From assembly GCA_033032865.1 (NCBI GenBank), contig JAWHQI010000049.1, positions 4,588,001 to 4,652,000 on the forward strand: DNA of 64,000 nucleotides, written 5' to 3'. Numbering within the stretch: position 1 is the stretch's first letter; every line of letters starts with the position of its first letter. The stretch comes from Dactylorhiza incarnata. Its lineage: Eukaryota > Streptophyta > Magnoliopsida > Asparagales > Orchidaceae. Shown here one piece after another: positions 51,255 through 62,999 of this stretch. Both the position numbers and the translations under genes were made by a program. Below the pieces are notes generated by a model that did not search any database, was not told the DNA's origin, and was given only the letters and a program-made list of their open reading frames with translations.

Positions 51255-51443
51255 AAAACCTCGATCCGAAGAAAGAAAGTCCGCAAACCCTGGGTCACAC
51301 CGCGCGAGATTAGTTTGTGGATAATCTAGCACCGAAAGCAATGGTTTGCCCATATGGGGAATCACATGAAAAAGTCAACTATTAACTGCATCTGTTTAGC
51401 CAAATCTCCATACGAGAGTCAAAATTTTCTTTTGTAGCATGCG

Positions 51444-52580
51444 ATGAACCCTACCCCGCAGCATGGAGTGCCTCCAACTCCAAACGTCATCCCACCACCA
51501 CCGGCTCCTACTCCGTACAGCAGACGGAGATGGGGAAGACGTTGACTGCCTTTCTGGAGGCATTCAGGGCTCATCAGGCTCCAGCTCCTCAGCCAATTCC
51601 TAGGGCCAACTGGTTGAGCAACTTCCGTGGTATATCTCCCCCATCATACCTCTGGATGGGGTTAGCTGTTTGGACTGAGGAGTGGGCAGATATCATGTAT
51701 GAGATGTTGGCAGGGATTCAGTGCCCATTAGAGATGGTAGTACCATTAGTAGTTTCATGTTTGGAATCCCATGCAAAGAGGTGCTGGAAGTCATTACTCG
51801 ACACAACCTATGTTGGATTTGAGTCTGCAAAAATTTCATGGGATGTGCTCAAGAAAGCGCTTCTGGAGTATTTTATGCCGCAGTCTGTGAGAGACGAGTT
51901 GGAGGATAGATTCTTATAGTTGAGGCAGGGTAGCAGGACGGTTCTAGAGTACCACTGGGAGTTTACCCACTTGACCCAGTTTGCGGACTCTTATCAACTG
52001 GAAGACATGGGATATGCAAAGAGGTTCTATAAGGGCCTCCGTGATGAACTGAGGTAGGCCCTCCTCTTTGTTTCTAATGGCAGTCAATCCAGGATCTTGT
52101 TGATGGCCAAGAAGCTGGAGGCAGACTAGCACACAAGTCAAGGAAGGAAGAGACCGATAGAGGACCAAGGTAGGGGTGGCATGAGAGAACAACAGAGGGG
52201 TCGATACAATGAGGAAAGAAGGACGGAGGACCGACCCCACCAGGCAGAGAGGTAGGAGTAGAGGGAGCCGGTAGTGTTGGCTCCTCAGCCTCTATAAATG
52301 CGGGAGGTGCCGAGGCTAGGAGATGGGCCACCTCCCTTACAGTAGTGCTACCGGTGCCACCAGCCGGGACACATTCGGAGGAACTGCCCTATGAGGAATG
52401 TACCACAAGCACTATAGGTTGCCCCACAAGACCATCATTTCGGGGACCGAGGACGTGGACGAGGTCGTGGATTCCAGGTTAGAGATTATATGCAGGACAG
52501 AGACCAGATGTATGTCTTAGACCTGGCTCAGCCACGAAACTCGGCGAGGGTCATAACAGGTAATTTAGTGTTCCCCTTAT
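51444..52580 (+). pseudogene. Tekay-like gag with zinc knuckle
   Basis: After a Pro-rich start (from about 51444, then frameshifted) the longest frame is 51530-51919. It shows a retrotransposon gag core: HAKRCWKSLLDTTYVGF, SWDVLKKALLEYFMPQSVRDELEDRFL. Stops follow at 51917 and later, with further gag sequence (LTQFADSYQLEDMGYAKRFYKGL) to about 52060. An Arg/Gln-rich linker leads to the knuckle CYRCHQPGHIRRNC (about 52348-52389), in which all four ligands are present. Confidence 0.75.
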
Positions 52581-53052
52581 AATTACTTAGTACCCTGCAA
52601 ATCCTAATTTTTCTTTAACATACAAACCAAACAACAACAAAAACACCTAGGTATAGTACTTTTCTGCGACAAGCCCGCATATACTGTTCGTCTCAGAGGA
52701 ATTTGTAGATGATCTGGATCAAGTGTAGAACTTTGAAGGCATCCATAGGAAGGTGCAACTTCCGGACGCGATGGAGATATTATTGTCCGCCAAGAGCATC
52801 ATGAATGTAGAGATTGGAGGAAAACTTTTGGAAGCACCGGCGACACTCTTCAAGATAAAAGATTTTGATCTGATCTTAGGCATGTACTGGCTGCATTGGA
52901 ACCTTATTAAGATTGACTGCTCGGCAAGGAAGAATTTACTAAGGCATGTAGGCTCTGATGTAGTGATAGAAGGTATTAGACCCACCTCCCATCTCTAATT
53001 ATCATCTATTCAGGACGTTAAGGCCCATCTGCAGGGAGACGAAGTATATCAG
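52581..53052 (+). pseudogene. Tekay-like protease remnant
   Basis: Only the C-terminal side of the protease and linker is recognisable, at 52753-52998 (SAKSIMNVEIGGKLLEAPATLFKIKDFDLILGM). The D-S/T-G active-site segment was not found, and the ILGMDWL-type motif reads ILGMYWL. The preceding 150 bp are frameshifted. Confidence 0.55.
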
Positions 53053-54020
53053 GTGATGTTCGAGATAATCGAAGCCAAAGATTTTGCTTCAAACATCCCT
53101 GTAGTGCGGTATTATGCCGACGTATTCCCAGAAAAGCTACTTAGGTTGCCACCGCACCGTGAGAAGGATTTTCAGATCCAGTTGGTGCCGAGGGCTAAGC
53201 CGGTATCTAGAGCTCCTTATTTGATGGCCCCGAAGGAGTTAGTGGAGTTTCAGAGCCAGTTACAGGAGCTGGTGGAAGCTGAGTTTGTTAGACCGAGTTC
53301 CTCACCTTGGGGAGCTCCGGTGCTATTTATGAAGAAGAATGATGGGACGCTTAGACTGTGCATCAGTTATAGAGCACTGAACCGGCTGACGGTCCAAAAT
53401 ACGTATCCGTTGCCAATGATCGATGATCTGTTTGACAACCTAGAGGGAGCCCACTAGTTCTCAAAGCTAGATCAGCTGCAGATTTAGTAGGAGGACATCC
53501 CGAAGACAGCTTTCAGCATCTGATATGGACTTTATGAGTTCACCGTGATGCCCTTCAGGCTCACGAATGCACCGTCGGCATTTATGAGTTTGATGAACTG
53601 GGTGTTTAAGCCTTATCTCGATGTCTTAGTCATCGCGTTCATCGACAATATCCTCATCTACTCGAGGACGGAAGAGGAGCATACACGACATCTGGCATTG
53701 ACATTGGAGAAACTTTGGGAGCATAGCCTCTATGTAAAGTTCAGTAAATGTCAGTTTTAGCTGAATGAGGTGGCACTCCTGGGTCACATTATCAGTGGAG
53801 CTGGACTGGTAGTAGTCCTGGCAAAGATCCAGGCAGTATGGGATTGGCAACCATTGAAGACGACCACTGACGTGTGGAGTTTCTTGAGACTTGCCGGTTA
53901 TTACTGGAAGTTCGTTTATGGATTTTTCCCATATATCCCTCCCGCTCACATCCTTGACGAAGAAGGATATCGCTTTCATTTGGACGTCGCAGTGCGAGGT
54001 GGACTTCTAGGAGCTGAAGG
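53053..54020 (+). pseudogene. Tekay-like reverse transcriptase, catalytic motif altered
   Basis: Clear gypsy RT blocks are seen: [59 protein letters not shown], then after several stops (about 53455, 53488, 53521) [20 protein letters not shown]. The catalytic F-x-D-D motif reads FIDN ([11 protein letters not shown], near 53640), so the second Asp is Asn. It continues to about 54020 through frameshifts. Confidence 0.85.
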
Positions 54021-54430
54021 GTCGGCTTACGTTGACCCCCATCCTTAACCTTCCATATGGAAAGGAAGGATTTCATGTGTATACAAATGTGTCGTATCAG
54101 GGGATGGGTGTCGTTATGATGCAGAACGGGCATGTGATAGCGTACGTTTCCCGTCAGTTAAAGAATCATGAGCGGAACTACCCGGTGCACAATTTGGAGA
54201 TGGGACCAGTAATATTCGCTCTGAAGATCGGGTGGCACGACCTCTACGGTTTCCATTGCGATATGTTCTCAGATCATAAGAACCTGAAGTACGTGGATGT
54301 GTAGAAGGAGCTTAACATCTGACAAAGACGATGGTGGAGTTTTTATCAGATTGTCAGTATACGATGCAGTACTACCCAGGGAAGGTGAATGTGGTGTCAG
54401 ACGCGCTGAGCCGGAGAGCTACCGCATCTA
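54021..54430 (+). pseudogene. Tekay-like RNase H
   Basis: The frame 54032-54304 contains [18 protein letters not shown], where the family's catalytic YTDAS reads YTNVS. It is followed by [20 protein letters not shown] (the Glu is present), [11 protein letters not shown] and [10 protein letters not shown] (Asp present). A stop at 54302 precedes MVEFLSDCQYTMQYYPGKVN and DALSRR. Loss of the first Asp should abolish activity. Confidence 0.8.
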
Positions 54431-55990
54431 GAGCAGAGCCCTAGCTTATGGCTTTGGAGCTAGTGAGGATTCTAGAGGACATGCATATCACCTTGGTATC
54501 CTCAGATGACCCTGAGATCTACGAGGAATACATGGCGGCGATGAGTACCATGGATGATATTCAAGACCGCATTAGGGATAGGCAGATGCGGGATGCCAAG
54601 ATGGAACCGATATCCAGGGCCTTAGAAGCAGGAACAGATGGGGACTATTTGTTGAAGGACAGTCTGCTGTGTTTTAGAGGCTGAGTTTATATACTAGCAG
54701 AAGGAAGGATTTGGGACGACAATATGACTGAGGCTCACTGCAGCAGGTATTCAGTGTACTTGGGTATCACCAAGATGATGCCGGGCTTGAAGAGGACCAC
54801 GTACAGGCCGGGCATGAAGAGGTACATCACTTACTTTGTGACCCAGTGCGAGTCTCATCAACTCGTAAAGGCCGAATGCAAGAGCCCGGTTGGATTGTTG
54901 CTGCCACTCCCGGTGCCAGAGTGGAGATTTGATGATACAGCGATGGGCTTTATACATGGACTTCCCCGATCACATGCGGGGAATGATTCGATATAGGTGA
55001 TCATTGACAGGTTGACAAAGGTGGGAAGATTCATTCCGGTCAGGAAGGATACTCCGCTCGGTGAGTTGGTACGAAGATTAGATGAGCAGTTTGTCAGATA
55101 TCATGGCGTTCCTAGGATGATCGTATCGGATCGGGATGGATAGTTTACGTCCAGAGAGTGGAGATCGGTCCAAGCCAATTTGGGTACTCGGTTGACCTTC
55201 AACACAACGTTCCACCTACAGACAGATGGGCAGACATAACGTACAAATAGGACGCTGGAGGACTTATTACGCCTATGTATTCTGGACCGCGGAGAGGCTT
55301 GGGAGAGACTGTTGTCGATGCTAGATTTTTCGTACAACAACAGTCATCAGTCCAGTATAGGCATGACCCCTTACGAGGCATTATGTGGACAGAGGTATCA
55401 GACTCCACTGTCTTGGATCCTGGATATGGATCCCATGACACTCTGCTCAGTGTTAGTGGAAGATACAGATGCCCAGGTGAGACTGATCCGAGAAAGGATG
55501 TTGGAGGCCCAGAGTAGGCAGGCCAAGTATTACGACATGCGACATCATCCAATGGAGTTCCAAGTTGGAGAATGGGTGTTTTGAAGATACATCCGATGTA
55601 CGGAGTCTCGCGGGCATGCGGGCGGAGGTAGCTCAATCCTAGGTATATGGGGCCTTACAAGATCCTGGTGCGGATCGACCCACTGGCTTACAGACTGGAG
55701 CTGCCGCCAGAGTTAGGGGTGTTGCACGACATCTTCCATATCTCCTCCTTAGGAGAGCTCTACTACGACTGGAGTAGTAGATATCTTTTACAGATGGACT
55801 AGTATCTACTGATCGATCGGTTCACCTGGAGACGGTCAAGAGAGACGACACCGAGATGCGAGTCTTACGACGCAAGAAGGTCCAGCTGGTCAATCTCCTG
55901 TGGAGGAATTTGTACAGGAGGAGCACGCCTGGGAGCCACTGTACCTAATGCAGTAGAAGTATCTAGAACTCTTCACATCAGGTATAATTA
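54431..55990 (+). pseudogene. Tekay-like integrase with chromodomain-like end
   Basis: The HHCC region is damaged (VYLG where relatives have VHPG; CESH where they have CxxC). The core has WRFDDTAMGF, VIIDRLTK, VSDRDG followed by a stop, and LQTDGQT with a further stop near the Glu block. Integrase C-terminal sequence continues (MLDFSYNNSHQSSIGMTPYE, RQAKYYDMRHHPMEFQVGEWV). Around 55860-55980 the frame resembles a chromodomain tail (RKKVQLVNLLWRN, then EEHAWEPLYLM and ..YLELF). Multiple stops and frameshifts are present. Confidence 0.75.
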
Positions 55991-56039
55991 ATTTCTTAAG
56001 GGATTTTACATACAATCACTTGCGGTAGAAACACCGGAG

Positions 56040-56089
56040 GCCTAACCTGAATTTCGGGGATGAAATTTTTATTTTTATGTAATGAGATT
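56040..56089 (+). other. Polypurine-type segment before the Tekay-like 3' LTR
   Basis: GAATTTCGGGGATGAAATTT occurs at about 56050-56069, the characteristic motif just upstream of Tekay/Del-type 3' LTRs. The LTR begins TGTAACATCCC at 56090. No clean purine tract adjoins the LTR, so it is degraded. Confidence 0.65.
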
Positions 56090-59000
56090 TGTAACATCCC
56101 TCAAACAACTAGACCCATAGGATGGTTTTGTCATGACTAGGTCATGACAAAACCCTAGGAAGCACAAGGAGATCATTAGAGCTTGGGCTTGAAGGTGAAG
56201 ACCACCATGGTCTGTAGATAGCAATTTCTAGTTACCAATCCTAGGGTTGGATTTTAGGGCCTCACCTTGACCTCTTGATCCCACCATAGTATACCAAACC
56301 CTTTAGGGGGTCCCTTAGAGCACTAAGGACACATTGGGACCAACCAAAGTGGTCAAGTTGACCAAAGTCAACCCTACCACAAAAAGGGTCAAAGTAGCCT
56401 AATTAGGGTCAATTGGCCTCCACCTTGCCAAATTGACCTTTCCCCTAACCTCATAATAATATTTGGGACCCAATGGACCTAAAAGCCTTATCATGGGGCC
56501 ACCAATTTGGCCAATCTGACCCAAGTCAACTTTAGCCCTAATTTGGTCAAGTTGACTAGGAGAGAGAAAACCCCAAATTGATAAAGAGAGAAAGGGGGAA
56601 ATCAATGGGGAGGAAGAAGGAACATTCAATCTCCGCCATTAATGGCTCCATTCATCTTCTCACAGGGAGAGGCAAAGTTTCCATCCCTCCCCTGGCCAGA
56701 TTAAGGCCCTATTCATCTCCCACAAACCAAAACCGATATCCCCCTTAATGTCCACTAAATGCTTTCGGGAATAAATCCCCCCCCCCCCCCCCCCCCCCAC
56801 TTCAAATTGAAACTCCTACCACCCTCAGTGATTAGAAGGGAGAAAAACAGCCAATTTTGCTGGAGGAATCGGGCACTGGAAACCAGGGAAGGCATGGCAC
56901 AAAAATCTTTGAATCCAGCCATGGCGACTCGCCGGAATTCCTTGGTAGTAGCCACCACTAAGGTTCAACCCCCTCCTCCTCCCCCAGTTCATAGATCCTA
57001 ATCTAAGTAGGTATTGATTCGAGCCTAATCAAGCTCGAATCAAGTTCCCGAAAGGCTCATTTTCGATCACTTTTCCCCCCACTTTAAATCCCTATTCCGG
57101 CCACCGCCGACTGGCAATCCACCGCCAATCGCCGGCACCACCTCGACAAAGGTGGTGGTGGAAATAACTATACGGGAGGATGCGTGGTTGGCCGGAAAAT
57201 CATGCGTAAAGGAGTCCCAGGATGGGTTGTTCTCAGCCGTTGGATGGAGGAAGAAGAAAGCCAGGAACCCTCAGATCTGCTTCCAGATGTGTGCTGGCTC
57301 TTTTTATATTCTTTATTAAATATGTATTATGTGATTTATTATACAGCTGTTAGAAATAAATATAGAAAATACTTAGAGCCCTCTAATGGAAAAGTGGTAT
57401 ATACAAAACTTGTAGCCCTTGCAGTCTATTTTATTTTAAAATTAATTTCACAACAATTGGGTAAGTGGTCTGTCCACATCACTCAAAATGGTGCAGCCTA
57501 TACATAGGCTTGACCTGAGATTGCTTTGAGTGCCCCCATCAATCTACACCCTCAACATAGCCTACTTATATCTACACCCTCAACATATCCAAAAATCAGA
57601 ATTTTGGAGGACCATTTTCTAAAGTGTTTGTAAACATTTAATAAATCATGTATGAATTAATTTTAGGGTCTAGAGACCTCCAAACCCTTCCAAATTTTGG
57701 TGGATGGTGTTTAGGGTCATGTCATGACTCTGGTAAAAATATCATCCTATTTGGGATTCATTTGGTTGGGTAATTAAGTAACATAATTTGGTCAAACAAG
57801 GGGAATATTAGGTCAATGTGCATTTGATGGGTTTGAGTGATCAATCCTCATCCAAAAGTGAAGAAACCTTGGTCACTGATTTATTATCACATAAAACACC
57901 TTCACAAGTGGGTTGGGGTGATTTGGGGTGGAATTGCCCTAGAACCCTAGTTCAAACCTTAGGGTTGTATGCTGAACCTATTGAAGGACATAGGGTCATA
58001 TTTCATTGGATTGAAACGGAACTTGGTAGAGAGGTTCATAGGGTGGCATTTTGCCCTAGATAATTTACCTGGAATTTTTAGGAACATTTATCCCCTCTGA
58101 ATTTATTAAGAACGAATTAGGGCTCTTTATTATAAGATGAATTTTGCATGATCAAGTTACCTTGGATGTTCATGAAATTTTGGCAGTAAGCTTGTATAAG
58201 TGATATTGTTCTTCGATAATTTTATTGTGAGTTTTAGATTGATCTATATAGTACTTCATTCACAAGCCCATTGTTTGACCTATTTATAAGGTGAACTAAT
58301 TAAGGGTTAAATATACACTGTAAAATCATGAAAATTGGTCAGAGGACTTTTTAGGGCAAGAATATGATCTATTAATTTTAGTTAAAATTTTGGAGGAGTT
58401 TACATTTGGTTCTCTTCACAAAGTGCCCTAGGATTTGTTTATTTTAATAAACAATTTATATGGTCAAATGAATTTGGAAAATTATGGAACTCAAGAAGTG
58501 AACTTTTCTTATCACCATAGACACCTGCTAATTTTCTTGTAATTTTGGAATGAGTATTTTTGGTACTTTCTTTGTTAGTCCTTGATTTTGATAAATCAAT
58601 CAATATTTTAATTGGAGGTTAAAACCTTTCTGGAAATTTATGAATTTCATATATGGCTGTTATTGTGATGATATATAGTTGTACAAATTTTATTATGGCC
58701 ATAGCTTATCAGAAAATCATACTTGGTGTTCAAAGTCGTAGTTTTCCAGATTTTGAAGAAAATAAAATAAATGTCAATTAAATTAGGAAAATTATGAATT
58801 TCTGGTGATTGTCTTAAAATGTTATAAACCCACTCCCAATAATATCCTTGGGTGATTTGGATGAGCATTTGGAGTCTTTCTCTTTTTATCTATCATGTAG
58901 TTCAAGTGGTCTGTGTATAGTGAAAATGATGAATTAAGATAAACATGTAAATCATAAATGCATGTGCACAAGGTGGTGTGTCTTTAGTATTGGACGGTCA

Positions 59001-59335
59001 TTCGCACCAATGCCAATACTTTGACTCGACAAGTGTGATTATCACTTAGCCAAGGAAAAGTCTGGTGGACCAGCCAGTAAGAGTACGCAGGCGCCCCGCG
59101 GTTGTGTTCTTCACGTTGAGGCGTACGAAAGGTCTAGGTTAGGTAGTGCAAATACCAATCTAGAGGAGGGTGAGGCCCAACCCACCGCATCTGTTTGCCA
59201 CTACGAGAGGTACCTAAGAGTTTAGCTAACTCTAAAAGGGGGAACTAAGGGTCTGTGTGCAGAGAGTCGGGTGCGTGTGTTGCTTTTGTGTGGACATAAC
59301 ATTAATCAGCATAACACTACATGTCATAACATTAA
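56090..59335 (+). mobile_element. Tekay-like 3' LTR, 3'-truncated
   Basis: It starts TGTAACATCCCTC and runs about 3.2 kb, until the match with the 5' LTR ends near 59335. The last 800 bp or so that the 5' LTR has (50340-51169) are absent. A 22-base C run lies at 56777-56798, and an almost terminal inverted repeat at 56124-56154. The small ORFs inside are not supported as genes. Confidence 0.75.
56124..56154 (+). repeat. Perfect 14-bp inverted repeat near the LTR start
   Basis: GGTTTTGTCATGAC, then TAG, then GTCATGACAAAACC. The arms are perfect. It sits 34 bp inside the 3' LTR start. The 5' LTR has lost this region, so conservation cannot be tested here. Confidence 0.85.
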
Positions 59336-60129
59336 ATTAGTCTATTAATCTTGCTAGAAATATCACACCAACCTAACATCAGTTTTTAGTAATCTATCAC
59401 AACCAATCCATTTTTAAAAGGAAACATTTATATTCAATCAAAGCAAGTCGATTAACTTGACAATATGTCATGGCTATTAATTACGATCATCACACAGTAA
59501 TAGATTGGGATACTAATACACATCTGTGAATAATTCTAGTGAGATGTGGTCTTAGTGGTTTTTACGGCCCAAAAAATAATCAGAGGTGGTAAATCAACCC
59601 TTCACATCAAACATAATATGTTGTATTTCCACCCTTCACATCAATGCATTTTGAAGAATTAATGTTACAAAGCAAAAAGTAAAGTAATGAAAAAAGCTTA
59701 AGACATAATTGGATAAATTTCTGCAGTGGAGGATATGACAATGTATAAGGATATGAAGATTTATATATCTGACTGCGCAGAAGGTCTTCGCGATGATTGT
59801 TGTTGTTAGAACCTGGGTTATTGATATACCTGTTGCAAGTAAAGACAGAAATGAAGAGATGCAAAAACTCCAAGAAAATGGGAGTTATACAAAACAAAAA
59901 TAAAGTGACATTCTACTTCATCTCCACTCCATGCACTTCTTTTACTGAGTTAGAAATTCTTTGCCTGTAACATTATCTCTACTGGAGGAAACATCATCAT
60001 CAAATTATCAAGCAAGGTAGTCCTATAATTTTCCAGCTTTCCATAGCTCATATACCAGCTTCCGAAGAGCGCGACATTATTCTGTATCATGACCAATGTC
60101 TAAGTGATATTTAAAGAAAAGTTCATCAT
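59336..60129. other. AT-rich spacer, no gene seen
   Basis: No homology or ORF is supported. ACCCTTCACATCAA occurs twice, near 59597 and 59631. It may be 3' non-coding sequence of the minus-strand gypsy element to its right. Confidence 0.4.
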
Positions 60130-61060
60130 GGTGATTCTTAGCCTTTGATCTCATAGGGCAAGGAATTCTAAGCTTTGGCATATCTTGAATAATAAGAAGA
60201 ACTTTTACATGGGAATATTAAGCTGAGTATACTTTTCTAGATAATTTTCGAATTTAATTGTTCTTGGATTGTAAGACTGAATAACACAAGCATCCAGAAA
60301 TTCAGGTGATGCATCTTGCTGCAGAAGTTGAGTAGATATATTATGAGGAAAGGAGTAAGATCTGCAATCTTTATCCTGCGGAATATGTTGTGACGAAGAC
60401 GGATGCTGGTAATAAAAATTCCTTTGCCATTGTTGGGTCATTTGACTTAGAGAAGAAACAAAGTTACGATATACTGCCTCTGCTTCAATAAATTGATTTA
60501 CTATGCTGACAAGATGTCCATAAGACTTTGGCTCATTTCGGTTGACTTCAAATTTGAGAAGACATTATAGTCCCTCTATTAAGGCGATTTGATACAAGAC
60601 CTGATCAACATCAACAATTTAATAAATTTCCTTTTAGAATTTGTCTATGAAGTGAGCAAGAGTCTCATTATCCCCTTTCTTGATCTGAAAAAGAGCTGTA
60701 GAGCCTCTATTCCACATCCTTAGGTAGCGAGTCTCAAGAAAAGTTCTCTTCGAAGATCAGCGAAGCAAGTAACTGATTGAGGTGGCAGCTTGTAAAACCA
60801 TTCTCTAGCTGGACTGCTGAAGGATGTAGATAATAATTTGCACTTTATTTCATCTGAGATAATCGTCAAAGAGATAGCAGATTCAAAAGCTTGAAGATGG
60901 CTGACGGGGTGTTCTCCTACAGAGAAGACTGGCAAATGGGGTTCACTAAAGTCATTGGAAATTGGCTCCCAACAAATTCTATCAGTGAAGGGAGATGACT
61001 CTTCCTCCTCAACTGGAATGGGAGGACTTGAGAGATAAGTAGCAGAAAGACTAACTATGG
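60130..61060 (-). pseudogene. Gypsy gag remnant, probably Tat lineage
   Basis: On the minus strand the clearest block is 60720-60935: GEHPVSHLQAFESAISL, ISDEIKCKLLSTSFSSPARE, WFYKLPPQSVTCFADLRREL. This is the core of a retrotransposon gag domain as in Tat/Retand elements. Further degraded gag follows on the minus strand, with the weak frame 60205-60441 (MTQQWQRNFYYQHPS). Frameshifts and stops occur throughout, and no protease or pol is seen. Confidence 0.6.
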
Positions 61061-61179
61061 CAATGCAGCTTGAGGAGATAGCTACTGAGTGATGGAGATT
61101 AGAGCTTGGTTAATCACATTCAACTTCTGATCGATTTGTTGACAAAACGACTACAGTTGCTGAGCGGTCTCTCGACAAA

Positions 61180-62535
61180 ATTGCTCTAGACGAAGCTCTA
61201 TGCAGAGCTCAAGTGTTCGAACCAAAAATGTAGAAGGTCCAAACTTGCTCAAGCTGGAGAATGAAGGGGTGATTGTTGAGTGGTCGGTTACTTTGAGCCA
61301 CGAGTGAAGGAGAAATGAGATGGCTGCGAGCAGGAAAGAGGTTGTATGGGTCAATGGGAGCTAATGGAGTCATTGAGGTCACCGAGGGAGGTCGCCGAGT
61401 AGGTGGGAGATCGCCCAGGAAAGGAGGAAGAGGCTACTGTGAAGAGGTCTCCGCGGTCTCACAAACTGGAGAACTCTCTGGTCCCTAGATGAGGGCTGGA
61501 AACTCTCCGAAGTCCTTTTTCTAGTACCCTGCCCCTATATTTATAGGCGCGGGACCTGCCCGAACAAACAACAAGAAAAATGGGCTGCCTAACTCACAAG
61601 TGATCGACAGAGGGGAGATCTCCCGGGCGGTGGGAGACTACCCAGGCTTGGCGAGTGCGAGACCGACCGTGCACTAGGAGACTACCCGGAGCTGGAAAAC
61701 TGGAAGAGATCGCCAGAAAGGGTAAGCTCGCCCGACATAGGCAAGACCGCCTTGAGGGGTAGCTCGCCCTATAGGGGCGAAACAGCTAGGAGGGGGAGCT
61801 CGCCAAGAAGGGGAGCACACCCATCAGAGGGAGCTCGTTCGGCAGGGGCGAGACCGCCCGGAGGGGAAGCTCACGAGGAAGGGGGAGCTCGCTCGGCAGG
61901 GGCGAGATCGCTCGGAGGGGGAGATCGTCGGGAAGGGGGAGATCGCCCGGTAGAGGTGAGGTCGCCCGGAGGGGGAGCTGGCCAGGATGGGGGACCTCTC
62001 CTGGCAGGGGCGAGACCTCCCGGCGGGGGAGCAAGCCAGGAAGAAGGAGATCGCCCAGCATGGGCATGATCGCCCGTAGGGGGAGCTCGCCAGGAAGGGG
62101 GAGCTCTCACTGGAGGGGTGAGACCGCCCAGAGGGGGAGCTCACTAGGAAGGGGGAGCTCATCCGGCAAGGGAGAGACTGCCCAAAGGGCGAGCTCTCTA
62201 GGAAGGGGAGCTCGCCAGGAAGGGGGAGCTCGCCCGGTAGGGGTGAGACCACCCGGATGGGAGCTCGCCAGGAAGGAGGAGCTCACCCAGCAGGGGCGAG
62301 ACCGCCATGAGGGGGTCTCTAGGAATGGGGAGACCACCCGGGATCTCCGAAACCACCTGGTACATGAAAAAGGCCAGCTTGAAAAGGGGGATCGTCGATT
62401 TCTGTGTAAACACAATCCCCACATTTTTTCATGTTTTGAAAAACTTGAAAAAATTGAACTTATCCACGAGAATCGAGATCCACCTTTTCTGTCAGGACAA
62501 AAAACAAGTGTATATAAAAGAAGGTGAACACCTAT
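61180..62535 (-). mobile_element. Probable 5' LTR of the minus-strand gypsy element
   Basis: A minus-strand TATA box (CCTATAAATATAGGGG, about 61533-61548) lies upstream of the gag remnant. A motif array (61580-62330) lies upstream of that. On the minus strand a possible LTR end is CTTCTACA near 61229, followed by TTTTTGGTTCGAACA. The right LTR end was not identified. The ORFs with Arg/Gly/Pro/Ser-rich repeats on both strands are products of the array and are not genes. Confidence 0.5.
61580..62330. repeat. GGCGAGCTC / GGCGAGACCGCCC motif array
   Basis: More than twenty copies of GGGGGAGCTCGCC and GGGGCGAGACCGCCCGGAGG and variants are linked by AGGAAGGGGGAGCTC. Spacing is 20-50 bp and imperfect. 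GAGCTC and GGCGAGCTCGCC are self-complementary. TATA-like boxes flank the array on both sides: on the minus strand at about 61541, and on the plus strand at about 62511 (GTATATAAAAG). Confidence 0.75.
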
Positions 62536-62960
62536 CGAAACTTACCAGTGCCTGAAGTGTTGAAACCAATAAATGGTCTCTATCGAGCTCGGGGCCCCCA
62601 ACGAGTTGGGGGCAGCTGGAGCTTACTAATACCTTGAAGGGACAGACTGAAGCCTCGGAACTGGACACGGACCCTTAAGTTCAGCAAGGAGGACCCACCG
62701 CACACCCGGAAGATCTTTAGAGCGCTTCCCCTCCCAAGCCAATGCTGAAGCCCGGGCACCTTGGAGAGCTCTGAAAATGCCAACCAAGAAAAGCCTGAGG
62801 AGAGAGAAGCTCTAAAAGAGAAGACCTCTCCAAAGGTATCCTTTGGGTCTTATTTATAGATTTTCTGAACTGGCATGCGAATAGCAGGATTCTGCCTTTT
62901 GATTTTACTATCCGCACCCCAAAATCGGTCTGCTAACAGCCAAACTCCACTGTTTGGAGA
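62536..62960 (-). promoter_or_regulatory. Possible minus-strand TATA promoter and leader with a hairpin
   Basis: TCTATAAATAAGACC on the minus strand (about 62850-62864) is a good TATA box. Downstream, the minus strand is rich in CTTCTCT and contains a hairpin at 62593-62612 (GCCCCCAAC, two bases, GTTGGGGGC). Then come a splice-donor-like CACTGGTAAGTTT near 62550 and an acceptor-like TTTTTGTCCTGACAG near 62495. This could be a leader with a short intron. It is only a pattern reading. Confidence 0.3.
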
Positions 62961-62999
62961 GGCTAATGATAGACCACTGGGGGAAAGAAGGTAATACCT

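Larger units (their letters stand above)
49780..59335 (+). mobile_element. Tekay-like chromovirus gypsy element, decayed
   Basis: A truncated 5' LTR ends at 51169. Two primer-binding-site-like sequences, gag with zinc knuckle, protease remnant, RT, RNase H, integrase, a chromodomain-like C-terminus, a purine-rich region and a long 3' LTR from 56090 follow. The two LTRs match over 49965-50340 and 58945-59330. Each is truncated at its outer end. All enzyme regions contain stops and altered catalytic residues. The RT-RNase H-integrase order identifies Ty3/gypsy, and the C-terminal chromodomain-like sequence and initiator-Met PBS fit the chromovirus Tekay/Del group. Confidence 0.8.

Noticed and set aside
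57184..58063. ORFs of 107 and 81 codons in the gypsy 3' LTR
   Set aside because: They lie in LTR sequence, have no recognisable domain and no promoter or codon signal.
61752..62424. Gly/Arg/Ser/Pro-rich ORFs
   Set aside because: They come from the GAGCTC-rich array and occur in several frames at once.
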